Positions 8,904 through 18,235 of a stretch of DNA of 64,000 bases are shown piece by piece. The stretch spans positions 98,922-162,921 of the forward strand of contig JAFEBP010000007.1 in NCBI GenBank assembly GCA_018242605.1. Direction: 5' to 3'. The position numbers and the translations under genes are program-made. Source of the stretch: Planctomycetota bacterium. GTDB taxonomy: Bacteria; Planctomycetota; Phycisphaerae; Phycisphaerales; UBA1924. Every line of letters starts with the position of its first letter. Position 1 is the first letter of the stretch. Below the pieces are notes generated by a model. That model was not told where the DNA came from and searched no databases. It was given only the letters and a program-made list of their open reading frames with translations.

Positions 8904-9674
8904 CTAAACGCGGCGGAGGGCCTCGGCGGCTTCTTCGAGCACGGTGAGGCGGCCGCCGTAGGTCTTGTGGAGGTTCTCGCGGGTGAAGACATCCTGCACC
9001 GCGCCGCTGGCGACCAGCCGCATGTTGAGAAGCATCACGTGATCGAAGTACTCCGGGACAGTCTGGAGGTCGTGGTGAACCGCGATGACCGTCTTGCCCT
9101 GCTCACGCAGTTCGCGGAGAACATCGACAATGGCTCGTTCGGTCGCGGCGTCAACTCCGGCGAACGGTTCGTCCATCAAATAAAGCGTGGCGTCCTGAGC
9201 CAGGGCGCGGGCGAGAAAGACCCTTTGCTGCTGGCCTCCGGAGAGACGGCTGATCTGGCGGTCGGCGTAATCGGCCATGCCGACCTTGGCCAGGGATGTG
9301 AGCGCGGCTTCACGGTCGGCCTTGCCGGGGCGGCGGACCCAGCCGAGCCGTCCGTATCGGCCCATCAGTGCGACTCCCAGTGCATCGATGGGAAAATCCC
9401 AGTCGACACTTTCGCGCTGCGGAACGTAGCCGACGAGGCTGCGGGCCTTGCGCAACGGGCGACCGAAGATCTCGACCTTGCCGCTGGCCAGGGGGACGAG
9501 TCCGAGGATCGCCTTCAGGAGCGTGCTCTTGCCGGCGCCGTTGGGCCCGACGATGGCGATAAGGTGACCGGCGGGCAGAAGCACGTCGACATCCCAGAGC
9601 ACGGGCTTGCGGTGGTACGCGACGGTGACATCGTGGACTTCGACCGCGGTCTCGGTGGCTTGGGCGACGGTCAT
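8904..9674 (-). CDS. Metal ABC transporter ATP-binding protein (MntA/ZnuC/TroB type)
   Basis: Energising subunit of the adjacent importer. Walker A GPNGAGKS lies near residue 43, signature LSGGQQQR near 145, Walker B LYLMDEP near 167, with the switch His in AVHHD. The [11 protein letters not shown] segment just after the Q-loop is typical of Mn/Fe/Zn-chelate ATPases. The 256-residue product starts at an ATG overlapping the binding-protein stop by 4 nt, which fixes the start against much longer in-frame alternatives. Product is cytoplasmic, membrane-associated through the two permeases. Confidence 0.93.
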   Translation of the reverse strand: MTVAQATETAVEVHDVTVAYHRKPVLWDVDVLLPAGHLIAIVGPNGAGKSTLLKAILGLVPLASGKVEIFGRPLRKARSLVGYVPQRESVDWDFPIDALGVALMGRYGRLGWVRRPGKADREAALTSLAKVGMADYADRQISRLSGGQQQRVFLARALAQDATLYLMDEPFAGVDAATERAIVDVLRELREQGKTVIAVHHDLQTVPEYFDHVMLLNMRLVASGAVQDVFTRENLHKTYGGRLTVLEEAAEALRRV

Positions 9675-10606
9675 TTCAGGGCCTCCACGATCGTTTTGAC
9701 GTTGGCCTGCACCATGCCGATGTAGGTACCGGCGGGGGTTCCGGCTTTTCCCATGGCGTCGCTGAACAACTGGCCGCCGACTTTGACATCGTGGCCGCGA
9801 GACTTGGCGCCCTCGACCAGGGCGTCGATGGTCTTGCGTGGAACGCTGCTCTCGACAAAGACTGCTTTGATCTTGCGTGCGACGAGCATATCCACGAGAT
9901 CGTTCATGTCCTTGAGGCTGGCCTCGCTTTCGGTGCTGATGCCCTGGATGGCGCGGACCTCGATGCTGTAGGCGCGGCCGAAGTAGCCGAAAGCGTCGTG
10001 GGCGGTGACGAGGACGCGGCCGCCCTGCGGGATGGTGGCGATGTCGCGGAGAGTCTGTTCGTGCAGTTCGCGGAGGCGTGCGGCGTAGTCGGTGGCGCGG
10101 CGCTGGTAATCGGCGGCGCCGGCGGGGTCGGCTTGCGTGAGGGCTTCCCGGATGCGATCGGCGGCCTGCATCCACATGGTCACGTCGAACCAGACGTGGG
10201 GGTCGGGGGCGCCGTGGAACTGCTCGGGGGTGCGAAGCAGGGAATGTTCGATCTTGTCGCAGACAGCGACCACTCGCTTGCGCTTGCCGAGTTCGCCGAG
10301 CACATCACCCATCTTGCCTTCCAGGTGCAGGCCGTTGTAGAGGATGAGGTCGGCGTCTTCCATCATGCGGATGTCGCCGGGGGAGGACTTGTAGAGGTGC
10401 GGGTCGACGCCCTCGCCCATTATGGCTGCGACGCGGGCGCGATCGCCGGCGATGTTGGCGGCGACGTCGGCGATCATGCCGATGGTGCAGACGACATAGA
10501 GGCCCTTGGGCTGAGGCTTGGAGTCGGGGGCCTTCTTGCAGGCGGTGGACATCGCTGCGATAAGGAGCAACCACAGGCCGAGGATGGCGTTGAGTCGTGT
10601 TCGCAT
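9671..10606 (-). CDS. Metal-binding lipoprotein of the ABC importer (TroA/ZnuA family)
   Basis: Periplasmic or membrane-anchored receptor of the importer. The signal peptide ends in a lipobox (STAC, Cys23). Cluster A-I metal ligands fit TroA: His70 (VDPHLY), His137 (DPHVWFD), His204 (TAHDAFGYF) and Asp283 (QLFSDAMG). The long His-rich loop typical of zinc-specific ZnuA is absent, which favours Mn/Fe or broad specificity. GISTESEAS near residue 222 is also characteristic. At 311 residues it has family length and is the first gene of the four-gene unit. The intergenic region upstream, shared with mntR, holds a likely operator. Confidence 0.93.
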   Translation of the reverse strand: MRTRLNAILGLWLLLIAAMSTACKKAPDSKPQPKGLYVVCTIGMIADVAANIAGDRARVAAIMGEGVDPHLYKSSPGDIRMMEDADLILYNGLHLEGKMGDVLGELGKRKRVVAVCDKIEHSLLRTPEQFHGAPDPHVWFDVTMWMQAADRIREALTQADPAGAADYQRRATDYAARLRELHEQTLRDIATIPQGGRVLVTAHDAFGYFGRAYSIEVRAIQGISTESEASLKDMNDLVDMLVARKIKAVFVESSVPRKTIDALVEGAKSRGHDVKVGGQLFSDAMGKAGTPAGTYIGMVQANVKTIVEALK

Positions 10607-10647
10607 TGCTGTCTCCGGCCGGACCCCTTCGGATCCGGTCCCGCAAG

Positions 10648-10663
10648 TGTAGCCCGTGCTACA
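10648..10663. promoter_or_regulatory. Probable MntR operator between the transporter operon and mntR
   Basis: The 16-bp perfect palindrome TGTAGC-CCGT-GCTACA keeps the TAGC-N4-GCTA core of the known E. coli MntR box. It lies 42 bp upstream of the binding-protein start and in the divergent gap to mntR. A second partial copy (TGTAGC followed by ATTTACCC) starts at 10686. The site assignment rests on this match and on position. Confidence 0.7.
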
Positions 10664-10747
10664 AACTCACGCCGGGGCTTCTGACTGTAGCATTTACCCA
10701 ATTTTTGGGAGGGCCAAGGAGTCGCGGCGTGCCTACCTTCCGGGGTC

Positions 10748-11209
10748 ATGGCAAGCCGCCCCAAAGCCACGGTCACACCCGCTTCGGCGGACACGCATCG
10801 CCGAACGCGTGAGGACCACGCCGCGGAGACCGCACAGGACTACGCGGAGGCGGTGGCGGACCTGATCGAAGCGTACGGGGAAGCGAGGGTGACGGACCTG
10901 GCGCGACTGTTGGGGGTGTCGCACGTGACGGTGGTCCGGACGGTGGCGAGGTTGCAGCGGGAGGAGTTGCTATCGACGCGGCCGTACCGCTCGATTTTTC
11001 TGACGACGCGGGGGAAGAAACTGGCGGATGAAGCACGGCGGCGGCACCTGGTGGTGCTGGACTTCCTGTTGTGGCTGGGCGTGGGGCTCACGAACGCGCA
11101 GCGCGATGCCGAAGGGATCGAACACCATGTCTCCGCCGAGACGTTGGCGGCGATGGAACGGATCTGCAAGACCCGCGGGCCGCGACGGAAGCGGCGTGCG
11201 GGTGGTTGA
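10748..11209 (+). CDS. mntR: Manganese transport regulator MntR (DtxR family)
   Basis: Cytoplasmic metal-dependent repressor. The N-terminal winged helix (ARVTDLARLLGVSHVTVVRTV, about residues 47-67) and the FLTTRGKKLADEARRRH segment leading into FLLWLGV, DAEGIEHHVS and ETL follow the E. coli MntR pattern closely. The 153-residue length and lack of an SH3-like third domain fit MntR rather than DtxR or IdeR. It is transcribed away from the importer operon, with an MntR-like palindrome between them. It probably represses the importer when Mn(II) is plentiful and may autoregulate. About 25 residues precede the conserved part, so a later start cannot be excluded. Confidence 0.9.
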   Translation: MASRPKATVTPASADTHRRTREDHAAETAQDYAEAVADLIEAYGEARVTDLARLLGVSHVTVVRTVARLQREELLSTRPYRSIFLTTRGKKLADEARRRHLVVLDFLLWLGVGLTNAQRDAEGIEHHVSAETLAAMERICKTRGPRRKRRAGG

Positions 11210-11212
11210 GCC

Positions 11213-12106
11213 TTACGGATCGATCCGGTTCTCTTCATCTGCCGGGGGCGGATCGGCCAATCCGAGGTAGGCCCTGGCGAAGCAAGCCACGGCGGTGGCC
11301 AGATCGCGTGCGGTCTTGACGAGGCGGTCGGGGGCGCGGAACTCGGTGCCGAACTCGAGTTGGATCGCGTCGATGCCGTGCGCGTTGTGGCTGCCGTATT
11401 CGGATACGATGTATCCGCCGTCGAACAGGTCCTCGTGGGCGAGCGGTTCCTGCGGGCCGTCATTGGGAGGGAGAATGCGGCAACCGGCGGCCGCGAGCGC
11501 GCCGAGGATGCTCTTGGGACCGGTGAGGGCCTCGTCGCCGTGCGTCTTCAGGAGGGCGCGGACGGTTTCGCCGTTTCGCGTGCCGCGGACGATGGCGTTG
11601 GGTTCGCGTTTCTGGCCGTGGATGTCGATCAACAGGCCTCGGCCGTGGGCGGCCCGAATGTCATCGACGCCGGCACGGAGGGCCTTGTGGAACGCGGCGT
11701 ACTGATGTGCGCCGACAGGGTCCTGGGAGGCGAGGTCCGGGGCTCGGTTGGGATCGGCATAGCGGCGGTGGAAGTCGGCCACGATCAGGTGGGGCTTGGC
11801 GCCCAGGGCACGGGTGAGGATGACGGCGAGGAGGCTGGCGAGTTCGGCGGTGCCGGTGTCCATCACGGTGACGAACTGGGACTGACCGGCGGTTTGATTC
11901 TGCTTTGTTCGGGCCACACCTCCGGAGGGCTTGGCGCCGCCGCCGTGGGGTGCGGAAATAATGATTGGAAGAGTGCCGCGGTGAACGGTGACAAGATCCG
12001 ATGGAGAGACCGATTCGGGGGCGGGTGCCGGGGGCTCGAGTTCGGCGATGGCGGGAGTGACGACACCGGCGGCGGCAACAAGCACGGTTCGGCGCGAGAT
12101 GGGCAT
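11213..12106 (-). CDS. Exported N-formylglutamate-amidohydrolase-like protein
   Basis: The N-terminus MPISRRTVLVAAAGVV looks like a Tat-type signal (SRR-T followed by a short hydrophobic stretch). The body resembles the N-formylglutamate amidohydrolase family: ISAPHGGG near residue 50, DFHRRYADPNRAP near 110, LIDIHGQ near 155, and a C-terminal LEFGTEFRA. The PHGG and DIHG motifs would supply metal ligands of the zinc-carboxypeptidase-like fold. Export argues against a role in histidine catabolism and suggests an amidase or peptidase acting outside the cytoplasm; the substrate is unknown. It converges on mntR with a 3-nt gap. Confidence 0.75.
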   Translation of the reverse strand: MPISRRTVLVAAAGVVTPAIAELEPPAPAPESVSPSDLVTVHRGTLPIIISAPHGGGAKPSGGVARTKQNQTAGQSQFVTVMDTGTAELASLLAVILTRALGAKPHLIVADFHRRYADPNRAPDLASQDPVGAHQYAAFHKALRAGVDDIRAAHGRGLLIDIHGQKREPNAIVRGTRNGETVRALLKTHGDEALTGPKSILGALAAAGCRILPPNDGPQEPLAHEDLFDGGYIVSEYGSHNAHGIDAIQLEFGTEFRAPDRLVKTARDLATAVACFARAYLGLADPPPADEENRIDP

Positions 12107-12144
12107 CGGGCGAGTATACGACTTGGCGGAGGGGGGCTGGGGAG

Positions 12145-14133
12145 TTACCAGTCGTGTACGTTGAGGACAAAGTCAACGCCTGTCGTGTGCTTCACCTTTC
12201 CCATCAGTATATCAAAGCGATTCTTGAGCTCCGGCTCCCTGCCGTCGTTGTCCTGTCCGTCGGCTCCGACCGACCAGAGGAGATACCCGCGACCGTAAGG
12301 GTCCTTGGAGGGGTCGATGCACTTGTAGCCGAGCACTTTGCCGGACCAGGGATCAATGGGAGCGGAGGGCAGCAGTCCTGGGGTCAGTTCCGCGAGCGCT
12401 TCGGGGAAGCGACCGTGGCGAAGCCGGTAACGTTCGAGAGCGAGCATGGTCTCAACTCCGGCGCGTTCAAGCAAGATCTGGTCATTCAAATTGGCATACC
12501 GATCGAGCGCGGGGAGCAGATCGTCGAGCAAAAGCAACGCGGGACGGCGCACAGCGCCCAGAGCGACGCGTTGAGCACGAGGCAACTTCAACGCGACAAT
12601 CGTTGCGTCGAACTCGCGGTTCACCGCATCTTTATTCTCTGAAAACGTACCGAGCCGCTTAAAGGACAATCCCTCTTGCGAACCGACGCCGAGGTCACGG
12701 CGGAGCGCTGGCGAGAAGGCGCCGAAGCGGACACGGTCCGGATCGGCGAATATCCAGCCCAAGTTGTCCATCGCGAGCAATCGCTCTCCCTCGACAGCGT
12801 GCTCAAGCCCGATGTTGGAAGTCTGGCGGGCGAGCACCTCGTCAATGCCGTCCAGCCATTCGGAAGTTATGTGGGTGGCGAGTGCTCGCCGCATACGGCT
12901 GAACGCGAGAGTTTCGATAGAGCGAGCGACGTTTGCGTCGATGAGCGTCGGTTGTGGGCGGAGCATGCGGGCGGACGCCATCATGGTGTCCAAAGCGCGG
13001 CAGAATTCCATCTTGTCGGACCGCTCCAAGGCGATCACCATGCGCGCGGCGTTGATGCGTGCCAGTTGCCTGACCTGACCGAGTTCGGGAAGAAGCAGTT
13101 CCATCGCCGGCTTTGACGCGGGAATATCGATGGGGCGGACGGTCCACGGCGACGCGGCCATCTGGTCCATCTTCTCGTAGACGCCGTGCTCGCGGTAATA
13201 ATCGATCAGTCGGCGCGCGAGGGCTTCCTGCTTGCGTTCCTGGCTCGCGCGGGGAGAGTCCACGTTGGGTTGCTCACCCACGAGCGTGAACTCGGGCACC
13301 AATCGATCGTTGCCGGAGGTAGCGAGACCGTTTGCGGTGAAATAGGCGGTGTCGGCCTCATAGATAGCCATACGGACGTCGCTGAAGCGAAGCCACGCGT
13401 CGCCATCCTGGGGCCGAACACCTTTGGGCTGTACAGATTCGACGTGGGCGAGGAGACCGGCGGCCAGCGGGCGGGCGGCGCTGGCGGCGGCGGCCTGGAG
13501 GCGGAGCCAAAGCTCGTAGCCGCCCCAACCGACCGGGGCGGTGATCATGAACAGGAGCGCGGCACGGAGAGACCACCGTTTGAGCCACGCGGAGCGGGCA
13601 GGCGTGAGCAGGCGGGATTTGCCGAGCATTTTCTCGTTGGGCTGATACCGAGGCTTGCCGCTCTCATCCAGTACGAGTTCCCCCAGCGATGGATCGACGT
13701 AGCAGATGGTCTGACATTCCGGGCAGGTGATTTCGCTCTCGGCGCCAACGGGCAGTCCGATGAGTCCGTAGTGGCAGTTCATGCACTGACCGCGGGCGCG
13801 GAGGATGTAGCGGATGCGGCGGCGAAGCAGCCAGTCACGGGTGAGATACGCGGTGACGGGCCCCGCCGCGGCAACCGGGAGCGTGAGCAGCAATAGCAAG
13901 ATGTACTTCGCCCAAGGAGTCGGCTGCGCCCAGTCTTCGGGGCGGCTCACTTGCATCCACGCGACGCCGGAGAGTGCGAAGGCAAAAACTCCTGCAAAGA
14001 CAACGAGAAATGTGACCCAGAGTCGGCGGCGCACGCCGCGGCGGGCGGCGCGGATAAAACGCGCGCACTGCTCATCGTCGTACCGATCGAGTTCTGGGAA
14101 GGCGCGATGGATGCGGCGTGTGAGGAGTCGCAT
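12145..14133 (-). CDS. Large membrane protein with internal zinc ribbon, function unknown
   Basis: The 662-residue protein has a basic N-terminal cytoplasmic segment, hydrophobic helices at about 38-58 and 76-97, a Cys4 zinc ribbon (Cys117, 120, 137, 140; CMNCHYGL...CPEC), a further helix near 190-208, and a long region that is probably outside the cytoplasm. The C-terminal 90 residues (YRLRHGRFPEALAEL, then LLWSVGADGQDNDG) are a style common in planctomycete proteins and resemble the tail of pseudopilin-like proteins. No catalytic motif was recognised. The same ribbon style recurs in the LolD-like ATPase of this window. It starts 112 nt after the NRDE gene and precedes the amidohydrolase gene on the same strand. 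Confidence 0.8.
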   Translation of the reverse strand: MRLLTRRIHRAFPELDRYDDEQCARFIRAARRGVRRRLWVTFLVVFAGVFAFALSGVAWMQVSRPEDWAQPTPWAKYILLLLLTLPVAAAGPVTAYLTRDWLLRRRIRYILRARGQCMNCHYGLIGLPVGAESEITCPECQTICYVDPSLGELVLDESGKPRYQPNEKMLGKSRLLTPARSAWLKRWSLRAALLFMITAPVGWGGYELWLRLQAAAASAARPLAAGLLAHVESVQPKGVRPQDGDAWLRFSDVRMAIYEADTAYFTANGLATSGNDRLVPEFTLVGEQPNVDSPRASQERKQEALARRLIDYYREHGVYEKMDQMAASPWTVRPIDIPASKPAMELLLPELGQVRQLARINAARMVIALERSDKMEFCRALDTMMASARMLRPQPTLIDANVARSIETLAFSRMRRALATHITSEWLDGIDEVLARQTSNIGLEHAVEGERLLAMDNLGWIFADPDRVRFGAFSPALRRDLGVGSQEGLSFKRLGTFSENKDAVNREFDATIVALKLPRAQRVALGAVRRPALLLLDDLLPALDRYANLNDQILLERAGVETMLALERYRLRHGRFPEALAELTPGLLPSAPIDPWSGKVLGYKCIDPSKDPYGRGYLLWSVGADGQDNDGREPELKNRFDILMGKVKHTTGVDFVLNVHDW

Positions 14134-14245
14134 GAGGTTGACTGCACCGGGGCTACCGCACTTTCATTCGCGGCGGGATCGGAGATCTGCGAGCGGCCCT
14201 CCCGCCCGGACCACTCCGCAACAGTACGTCACGGAGTTCAACCTC

Positions 14246-14989
14246 TTACACCGCGGTACGCACCCGTGGTTGCACATCGTCGGGCACGGCGCGGTACGCC
14301 ATGCATATCCGAACGCCATCTTCCTCATCGACGGCTTGCAGCGTCGTGACCGAAACCGTTCTGGCATCTTCACGGGTCATCAAGACGCTCACGTGAGGCC
14401 TGGACGGCCAAACGTGCGCGTGGAAGCGGTCCTGATAGACCGGGCCAGCGAGGGCCCCCACTGTTTCCTTGAAAAGGCGAACCCGTTCCTGCACGAGCGA
14501 ATCGCCGAGCCCGGAACTGGCTATACAGAGCGGCGGCCCGTCATGCGTGAGAACTGAGAGCCGATGACGGTCCCATGACGCCTCGAGAACTTCGCCGCCG
14601 CGGGGGTGCAGAGCAAGCAGCCGGAAGGGTGCGAAGCTGTCGATGTTCAGCGACGAGATCGCGTTGATCGCGGCGTGGGCCGTCGGTGCGGTGATCAACG
14701 CGGGGATGATCCTTCCGCGCGAGATCAGCCCGTCGGGCAGTTTCGGACGGCTATCCAGGTTGCGATTGACGAGCGCCAGGATGAGGCCGGATTCGGCCGC
14801 TGCGATCCAGGTGCCGCCGGCGTGGGTATCAGCGGGCCAGATGGCGCGGAGGGAGAGCCCCGCGACTGGGACGTCCCGCCAGCGCGGGGGCGCGGCGGGG
14901 GGGCGATCGCGCTGCTCATCGCGGTTGAACACGACGCGCACGCCGCGGCGGTCGTTGTTGCGGATGGGGATGATCGAGACGGTGCACAT
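14246..14989 (-). CDS. NRDE / TANGO2 family protein
   Basis: The product begins MCTVSI and carries the family-defining NRDE motif (FNRDEQRDRP, residues 21-30), then GGTWIAA near 58 and LVNRNL near 73. Bacterial NRDE proteins are homologues of eukaryotic TANGO2, whose role in haem or lipid handling is still debated. They are often N-terminal-nucleophile-like in fold, with Cys2 exposed after Met removal, as is possible here. The length of 247 is normal. It is 12 nt downstream of the DinB gene and probably co-transcribed with it. Confidence 0.88.
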   Translation of the reverse strand: MCTVSIIPIRNNDRRGVRVVFNRDEQRDRPPAAPPRWRDVPVAGLSLRAIWPADTHAGGTWIAAAESGLILALVNRNLDSRPKLPDGLISRGRIIPALITAPTAHAAINAISSLNIDSFAPFRLLALHPRGGEVLEASWDRHRLSVLTHDGPPLCIASSGLGDSLVQERVRLFKETVGALAGPVYQDRFHAHVWPSRPHVSVLMTREDARTVSVTTLQAVDEEDGVRICMAYRAVPDDVQPRVRTAV

Positions 14990-15001
14990 GAACGCCGCGG
15001 C

Positions 15002-15583
15002 TCAGTGGGCGTGCTCAAAGTTCATGGTGGCCGGGGCCTTGCCGAAAGAGGGCTCTGCGTGGACTCCGAACTCTGCGGCGATGGCCTTCATCATGGCAGC
15101 GTGGTGGATGGCATGGTGGGTGGCAAAGGCGAGTTCGCGGGCGAGGGTGGAATCGAGTTCGGCTTCTTCGCCGTCGGCGGAGATCATGGCGAGCACGCGT
15201 ACGGAGGTGCCGCCAGGGAGACGGCTGACCGCGTTGAGCCGGGAGACCAGAGAGAGAACGGCCGCGATCGCGGCGTCACGGTGGGTCTCCATGGCGACGT
15301 TGCGCTCGCGGCGGTCGTAACTGATCGGTCCCTCGACTTCGCCCCACCAGAGAACAGCGGCGAAGTGGTCGAGAACATGGCGGAGGTGCTTGCCCAAAGT
15401 GCCTCCACGGATCAGGGCGGATTCGCTGGCGAATGCGGAATCGGGGACCTGACGGATGAAGGACTCGCACTGCCGGAGGAGCGCGGCCGCCGCGGCGGCG
15501 ACCCGGGAGCAGGTGTTGGTTCCGTTTTCAGAACCGCCGGGACAGGTTGTGTCCGCGGCGACCGCCTCGGCAGTGATCTTCAT
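15002..15583 (-). CDS. DinB-like four-helix-bundle protein
   Basis: A 193-residue helical protein with His residues spaced as in the DinB/YfiT family: LRHVLDHFAAVLWW near residue 67, METHRD near 97, and ATHHAIHHAAMM near 153, which can form a three-His metal site. DinB-fold proteins include thiol transferases (bacillithiol or mycothiol dependent) and damage-inducible proteins; the specific reaction cannot be told from sequence. It lies 50 nt downstream of the GH3-like gene and directly upstream of the NRDE gene. Confidence 0.8.
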   Translation of the reverse strand: MKITAEAVAADTTCPGGSENGTNTCSRVAAAAAALLRQCESFIRQVPDSAFASESALIRGGTLGKHLRHVLDHFAAVLWWGEVEGPISYDRRERNVAMETHRDAAIAAVLSLVSRLNAVSRLPGGTSVRVLAMISADGEEAELDSTLARELAFATHHAIHHAAMMKAIAAEFGVHAEPSFGKAPATMNFEHAH

Positions 15584-15633
15584 GCCCGCTTGGATGCCCG
15601 GGACAAGCTGCGGTTACAGGAGTCTGGTGCCGT

Positions 15634-17292
15634 TCAGGGACGGGCAGCGCCGAACTCGCGGATGGCTTCGATGATTTCCCGTCCGTTGGCGCAGCGGGGG
15701 CACTTGTGCTGGCCGCCCAGCTTTCCCCGGCTCTCCAGCCAACGGTGGAATGTGCCTATCGAGAGAAGAGTGATCGTCGGTTCGGTCATGCCCACGCCAT
15801 CGGTGCGCTTGGTGGTGTAATCGACGTTCTGGCGCTTCAAGGACTCATCAAAGACGCGGCCGAACTCGGCGACTCTCTCACCGCCTGAAGCGACTTCAAC
15901 GGCGAGTTCAAGGCCCGCGCGGCGTTCGCCGGAGGGATAGACCGGGGCGGCGGTGAACTCGCCAACGACGACACCGGCGGCCTTCGCGGCGTCGGCGACG
16001 GCGTTCTCGATGTGCTCGACGATGAGATTCTCGCCGAAAGCGTTGATGAAGTGGCGGTGGCGTCCGACGATGCGCAGGCGGCAGGGACCGTCGCCCCCAC
16101 CGCCGCCAACGCTGGGACGCTTGTCGGGGATGGTGTCGAACTCGACGACATCGCCCAGTACATATCGCCACAGACCGGCGCAGGTGGAGAGTACGACGAC
16201 GTACCGCTGGCCCTTCTCCACGGTCTCGCAGGTAAAGGCTCGGGGCGCCGGGTCGTTGATCTCTTCGAAGGGGACGAACTCGAAGAAGTTGAACTGATCG
16301 ACGTTGAGGCGCAGCCCGGGCTCGCCGGGGGTGTCCTGCAGGGCGATGAAGCCCTCGGAAGCGGGGTAAAGCTCGAGGCGAGTGGGAATGTCCGCGCCGT
16401 CGGCAGAACCGGAGTAGACCTGACGCACTCGGGAGGTGAACGGGGCGAACTTGACGCCGCCGTGCACAAAGACGTGCATGTTGGGCCACACATCGCGGAT
16501 CGTGTCGACGCGGCGGCCCTTCTCGCGGGCCATCGCCATCACTCGCTCGAAGAGGACCAGGGCCCAGCTGGGCATGCCGGTCACCATGCGCACGTCTTCA
16601 TCGATGCAGCGCTGGGCCATCGCCTCAATCTTGCTAGGCCAGTGGCTCATGAGGGCCACCTTGGGGCCGGGGAGATAGATCTCGGTCAGGGGCCAACGGA
16701 TGAGCGGCGTCACGATGCCCGAGAGGTCACCCGTGCGGATGCCCTTGTCGCTCGTGGAAAGGTCGGTCGATCCGCCCAGGAAGAGCACCTTGCCGGAAAG
16801 CAACCGGGCCAGCGACACGCCGAACCTGGAGAGATGGGCGAAGATGTCCAGCGAAGCCAGGAAGTTGCTCCGCATCATCCGCTCACTGACCGGGATGTAC
16901 TTGTCGCCGGCGGTGGTGCCGCTGGTCTGAGCGAAGTCGCGAACCAGACCGGGCCAGAGCACATCGGGCTCGGCCTGCTCGCGCATTCGGGCAATTTCAT
17001 TCTTGTACGCGTACCAGTCGGCGACGGGCACGGCCTGGCGATAGGCGCTCACAACATCGTCGTTGGAGAGTTCGGCGATCTTGGCGAACCCGTAGCGACG
17101 GCCGGCGACGGTGTTGGAGGCGTCGCGTAGAAGGTTTCTGAGCTGTGCGACCTGGATGCCGGCGGAGTTTCGCTGCCAGTGGCGGGTGTCGCTCAGCAAG
17201 CGGATGCGGCGCGCCAGATACGCCCGCAGGCTCAGGCCCACGAACGCGAGACCCCCCAGCGGCATTGATTGCTTAGTCATCGGACGGCTCAT
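15634..17292 (-). CDS. GH3-type acyl-acid-amido synthetase-like protein
   Basis: A 552-residue ANL-superfamily adenylate-forming enzyme of the GH3 group. GH3 enzymes activate a carboxylic acid with ATP and join it to an amino acid. The phosphate-binding motif FAQTSGTTAGDKYIP lies near residue 118, YPASEG near 315, YRYVLGD-like WRYVLGDVVEF near 380, and GRHRHFINAFGENL near 418. The start is set by a 4-nt ATGA overlap with the hydrolase gene stop, rejecting a longer in-frame start. The C-terminus holds CPRC, only half of a zinc ribbon. Bacterial GH3 substrates are largely unknown. Coupling to an alpha/beta hydrolase suggests a conjugation and deconjugation pair; that is inference. Confidence 0.88.
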   Translation of the reverse strand: MSRPMTKQSMPLGGLAFVGLSLRAYLARRIRLLSDTRHWQRNSAGIQVAQLRNLLRDASNTVAGRRYGFAKIAELSNDDVVSAYRQAVPVADWYAYKNEIARMREQAEPDVLWPGLVRDFAQTSGTTAGDKYIPVSERMMRSNFLASLDIFAHLSRFGVSLARLLSGKVLFLGGSTDLSTSDKGIRTGDLSGIVTPLIRWPLTEIYLPGPKVALMSHWPSKIEAMAQRCIDEDVRMVTGMPSWALVLFERVMAMAREKGRRVDTIRDVWPNMHVFVHGGVKFAPFTSRVRQVYSGSADGADIPTRLELYPASEGFIALQDTPGEPGLRLNVDQFNFFEFVPFEEINDPAPRAFTCETVEKGQRYVVVLSTCAGLWRYVLGDVVEFDTIPDKRPSVGGGGGDGPCRLRIVGRHRHFINAFGENLIVEHIENAVADAAKAAGVVVGEFTAAPVYPSGERRAGLELAVEVASGGERVAEFGRVFDESLKRQNVDYTTKRTDGVGMTEPTITLLSIGTFHRWLESRGKLGGQHKCPRCANGREIIEAIREFGAARP

Positions 17293-18131
17293 GTCGCGGC
17301 GGGCCGAGAGTCCAGCTCTCGCACGAACTCCGTCAGAGCCGCGCCGAAACGGTCTGGCGACTCGATCATCGGAGCATGGCCGCAGTTCTCCAGCCACACC
17401 ACGCGAGAGCCGCGAATGTCTCGCGAGAACTGTTCGCACGCCTCGGGCGGGGTCACGATGTCCTGCCGGCCCCAGACAATCAGCGTCGGAGCGGCGATCT
17501 TGCCGATCTCGTCGCCCAAGTGGTTGCGGCGGGCCGACCTGCTCAGCTTCACCATCGCCCGCGCCTGGCGGCGATGCGAAAGCACTTCATGGGCCCGGTC
17601 CACATCGGATTGGAGCATCTTGGTCTGGTCGTAGAACAACTCGCCGATCTTGCGCGCTACCCATTCACGGCTGGGACGGATCTGCACATCCGAGACGATG
17701 CTCTTCTCGATCAGCCCGCTGGCCCCGGCGAGCACCAGGCCCCGCACAAGTTCGGGACGCTGGATCGCGATCTTGAGCGCCACATGGCCGCCGAAGGAGT
17801 TGCCCACCACCACCGCGGGCTCGCCCACGTGCCGCTGGAGGAAGTTGGCGGTCAGCTCGGTGACACCGTCGATCGAACAGTCATCGCCCAGTAGATCCAG
17901 GAGCGGCATCTCGAGCAGGTGGCATTTGGCGTAGGGCGCCACCAGACGTGCCGACTCCTCCCAATGGTCGTTGAGGCCCACCAGCCCGTGAAGAAACACC
18001 ACCGGTTTTCCGTGCCCGAGTTCCACCAACTCGGCGGTGACGGGCGTTTTGCCCCTCCCGGCCAATGAAATGGATCGCGATCGCGGAGCGTCGGAGGTGG
18101 CGTGAGAGGCTGGAATCGGCATCGGCGTCAT
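17289..18131 (-). CDS. Alpha/beta-fold hydrolase
   Basis: The protein has the canonical HG oxyanion motif (VVFLHGLVGLNDHW), the nucleophile elbow GNSFGG (Ser nucleophile), the acid in VWGRQDIVTPP, and the catalytic His in ENCGHAPMIESP. The order and spacing are those of meta-cleavage/MhpC-type C-C or ester hydrolases, and the predicted length is about 280 residues. Cytoplasmic; no signal peptide. I prefer the ATG at 18131, but an upstream in-frame start at 18206 and one at 18122 are possible, and none has a strong Shine-Dalgarno. It is translationally coupled to the GH3-like gene by a 4-nt overlap, so the two probably share a pathway. Confidence 0.85.
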   Translation of the reverse strand: MTPMPIPASHATSDAPRSRSISLAGRGKTPVTAELVELGHGKPVVFLHGLVGLNDHWEESARLVAPYAKCHLLEMPLLDLLGDDCSIDGVTELTANFLQRHVGEPAVVVGNSFGGHVALKIAIQRPELVRGLVLAGASGLIEKSIVSDVQIRPSREWVARKIGELFYDQTKMLQSDVDRAHEVLSHRRQARAMVKLSRSARRNHLGDEIGKIAAPTLIVWGRQDIVTPPEACEQFSRDIRGSRVVWLENCGHAPMIESPDRFGAALTEFVRELDSRPAAT

Positions 18132-18235
18132 GGGGGAGTGCGACGAATGGGAATGATAGTAACTACTAGCCCGTGGCGGCGGAGCCCCGGTGGGTCCGAT
18201 GTCCAAACCGCATCCCGGGATTCACCCCCTCCCAC

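Noticed and set aside
7587..9725. Plus-strand frame of 712 codons antisense to the metal transporter genes
   Set aside because: Asp/Glu/Gly/Ala-biased mirror of GC-rich genes; the minus strand has clear ABC transporter motifs throughout.
16012..17130. Plus-strand 372-codon frame opposite the GH3-like gene
   Set aside because: Mirror composition, no family resemblance; the GH3 motifs define the minus strand.
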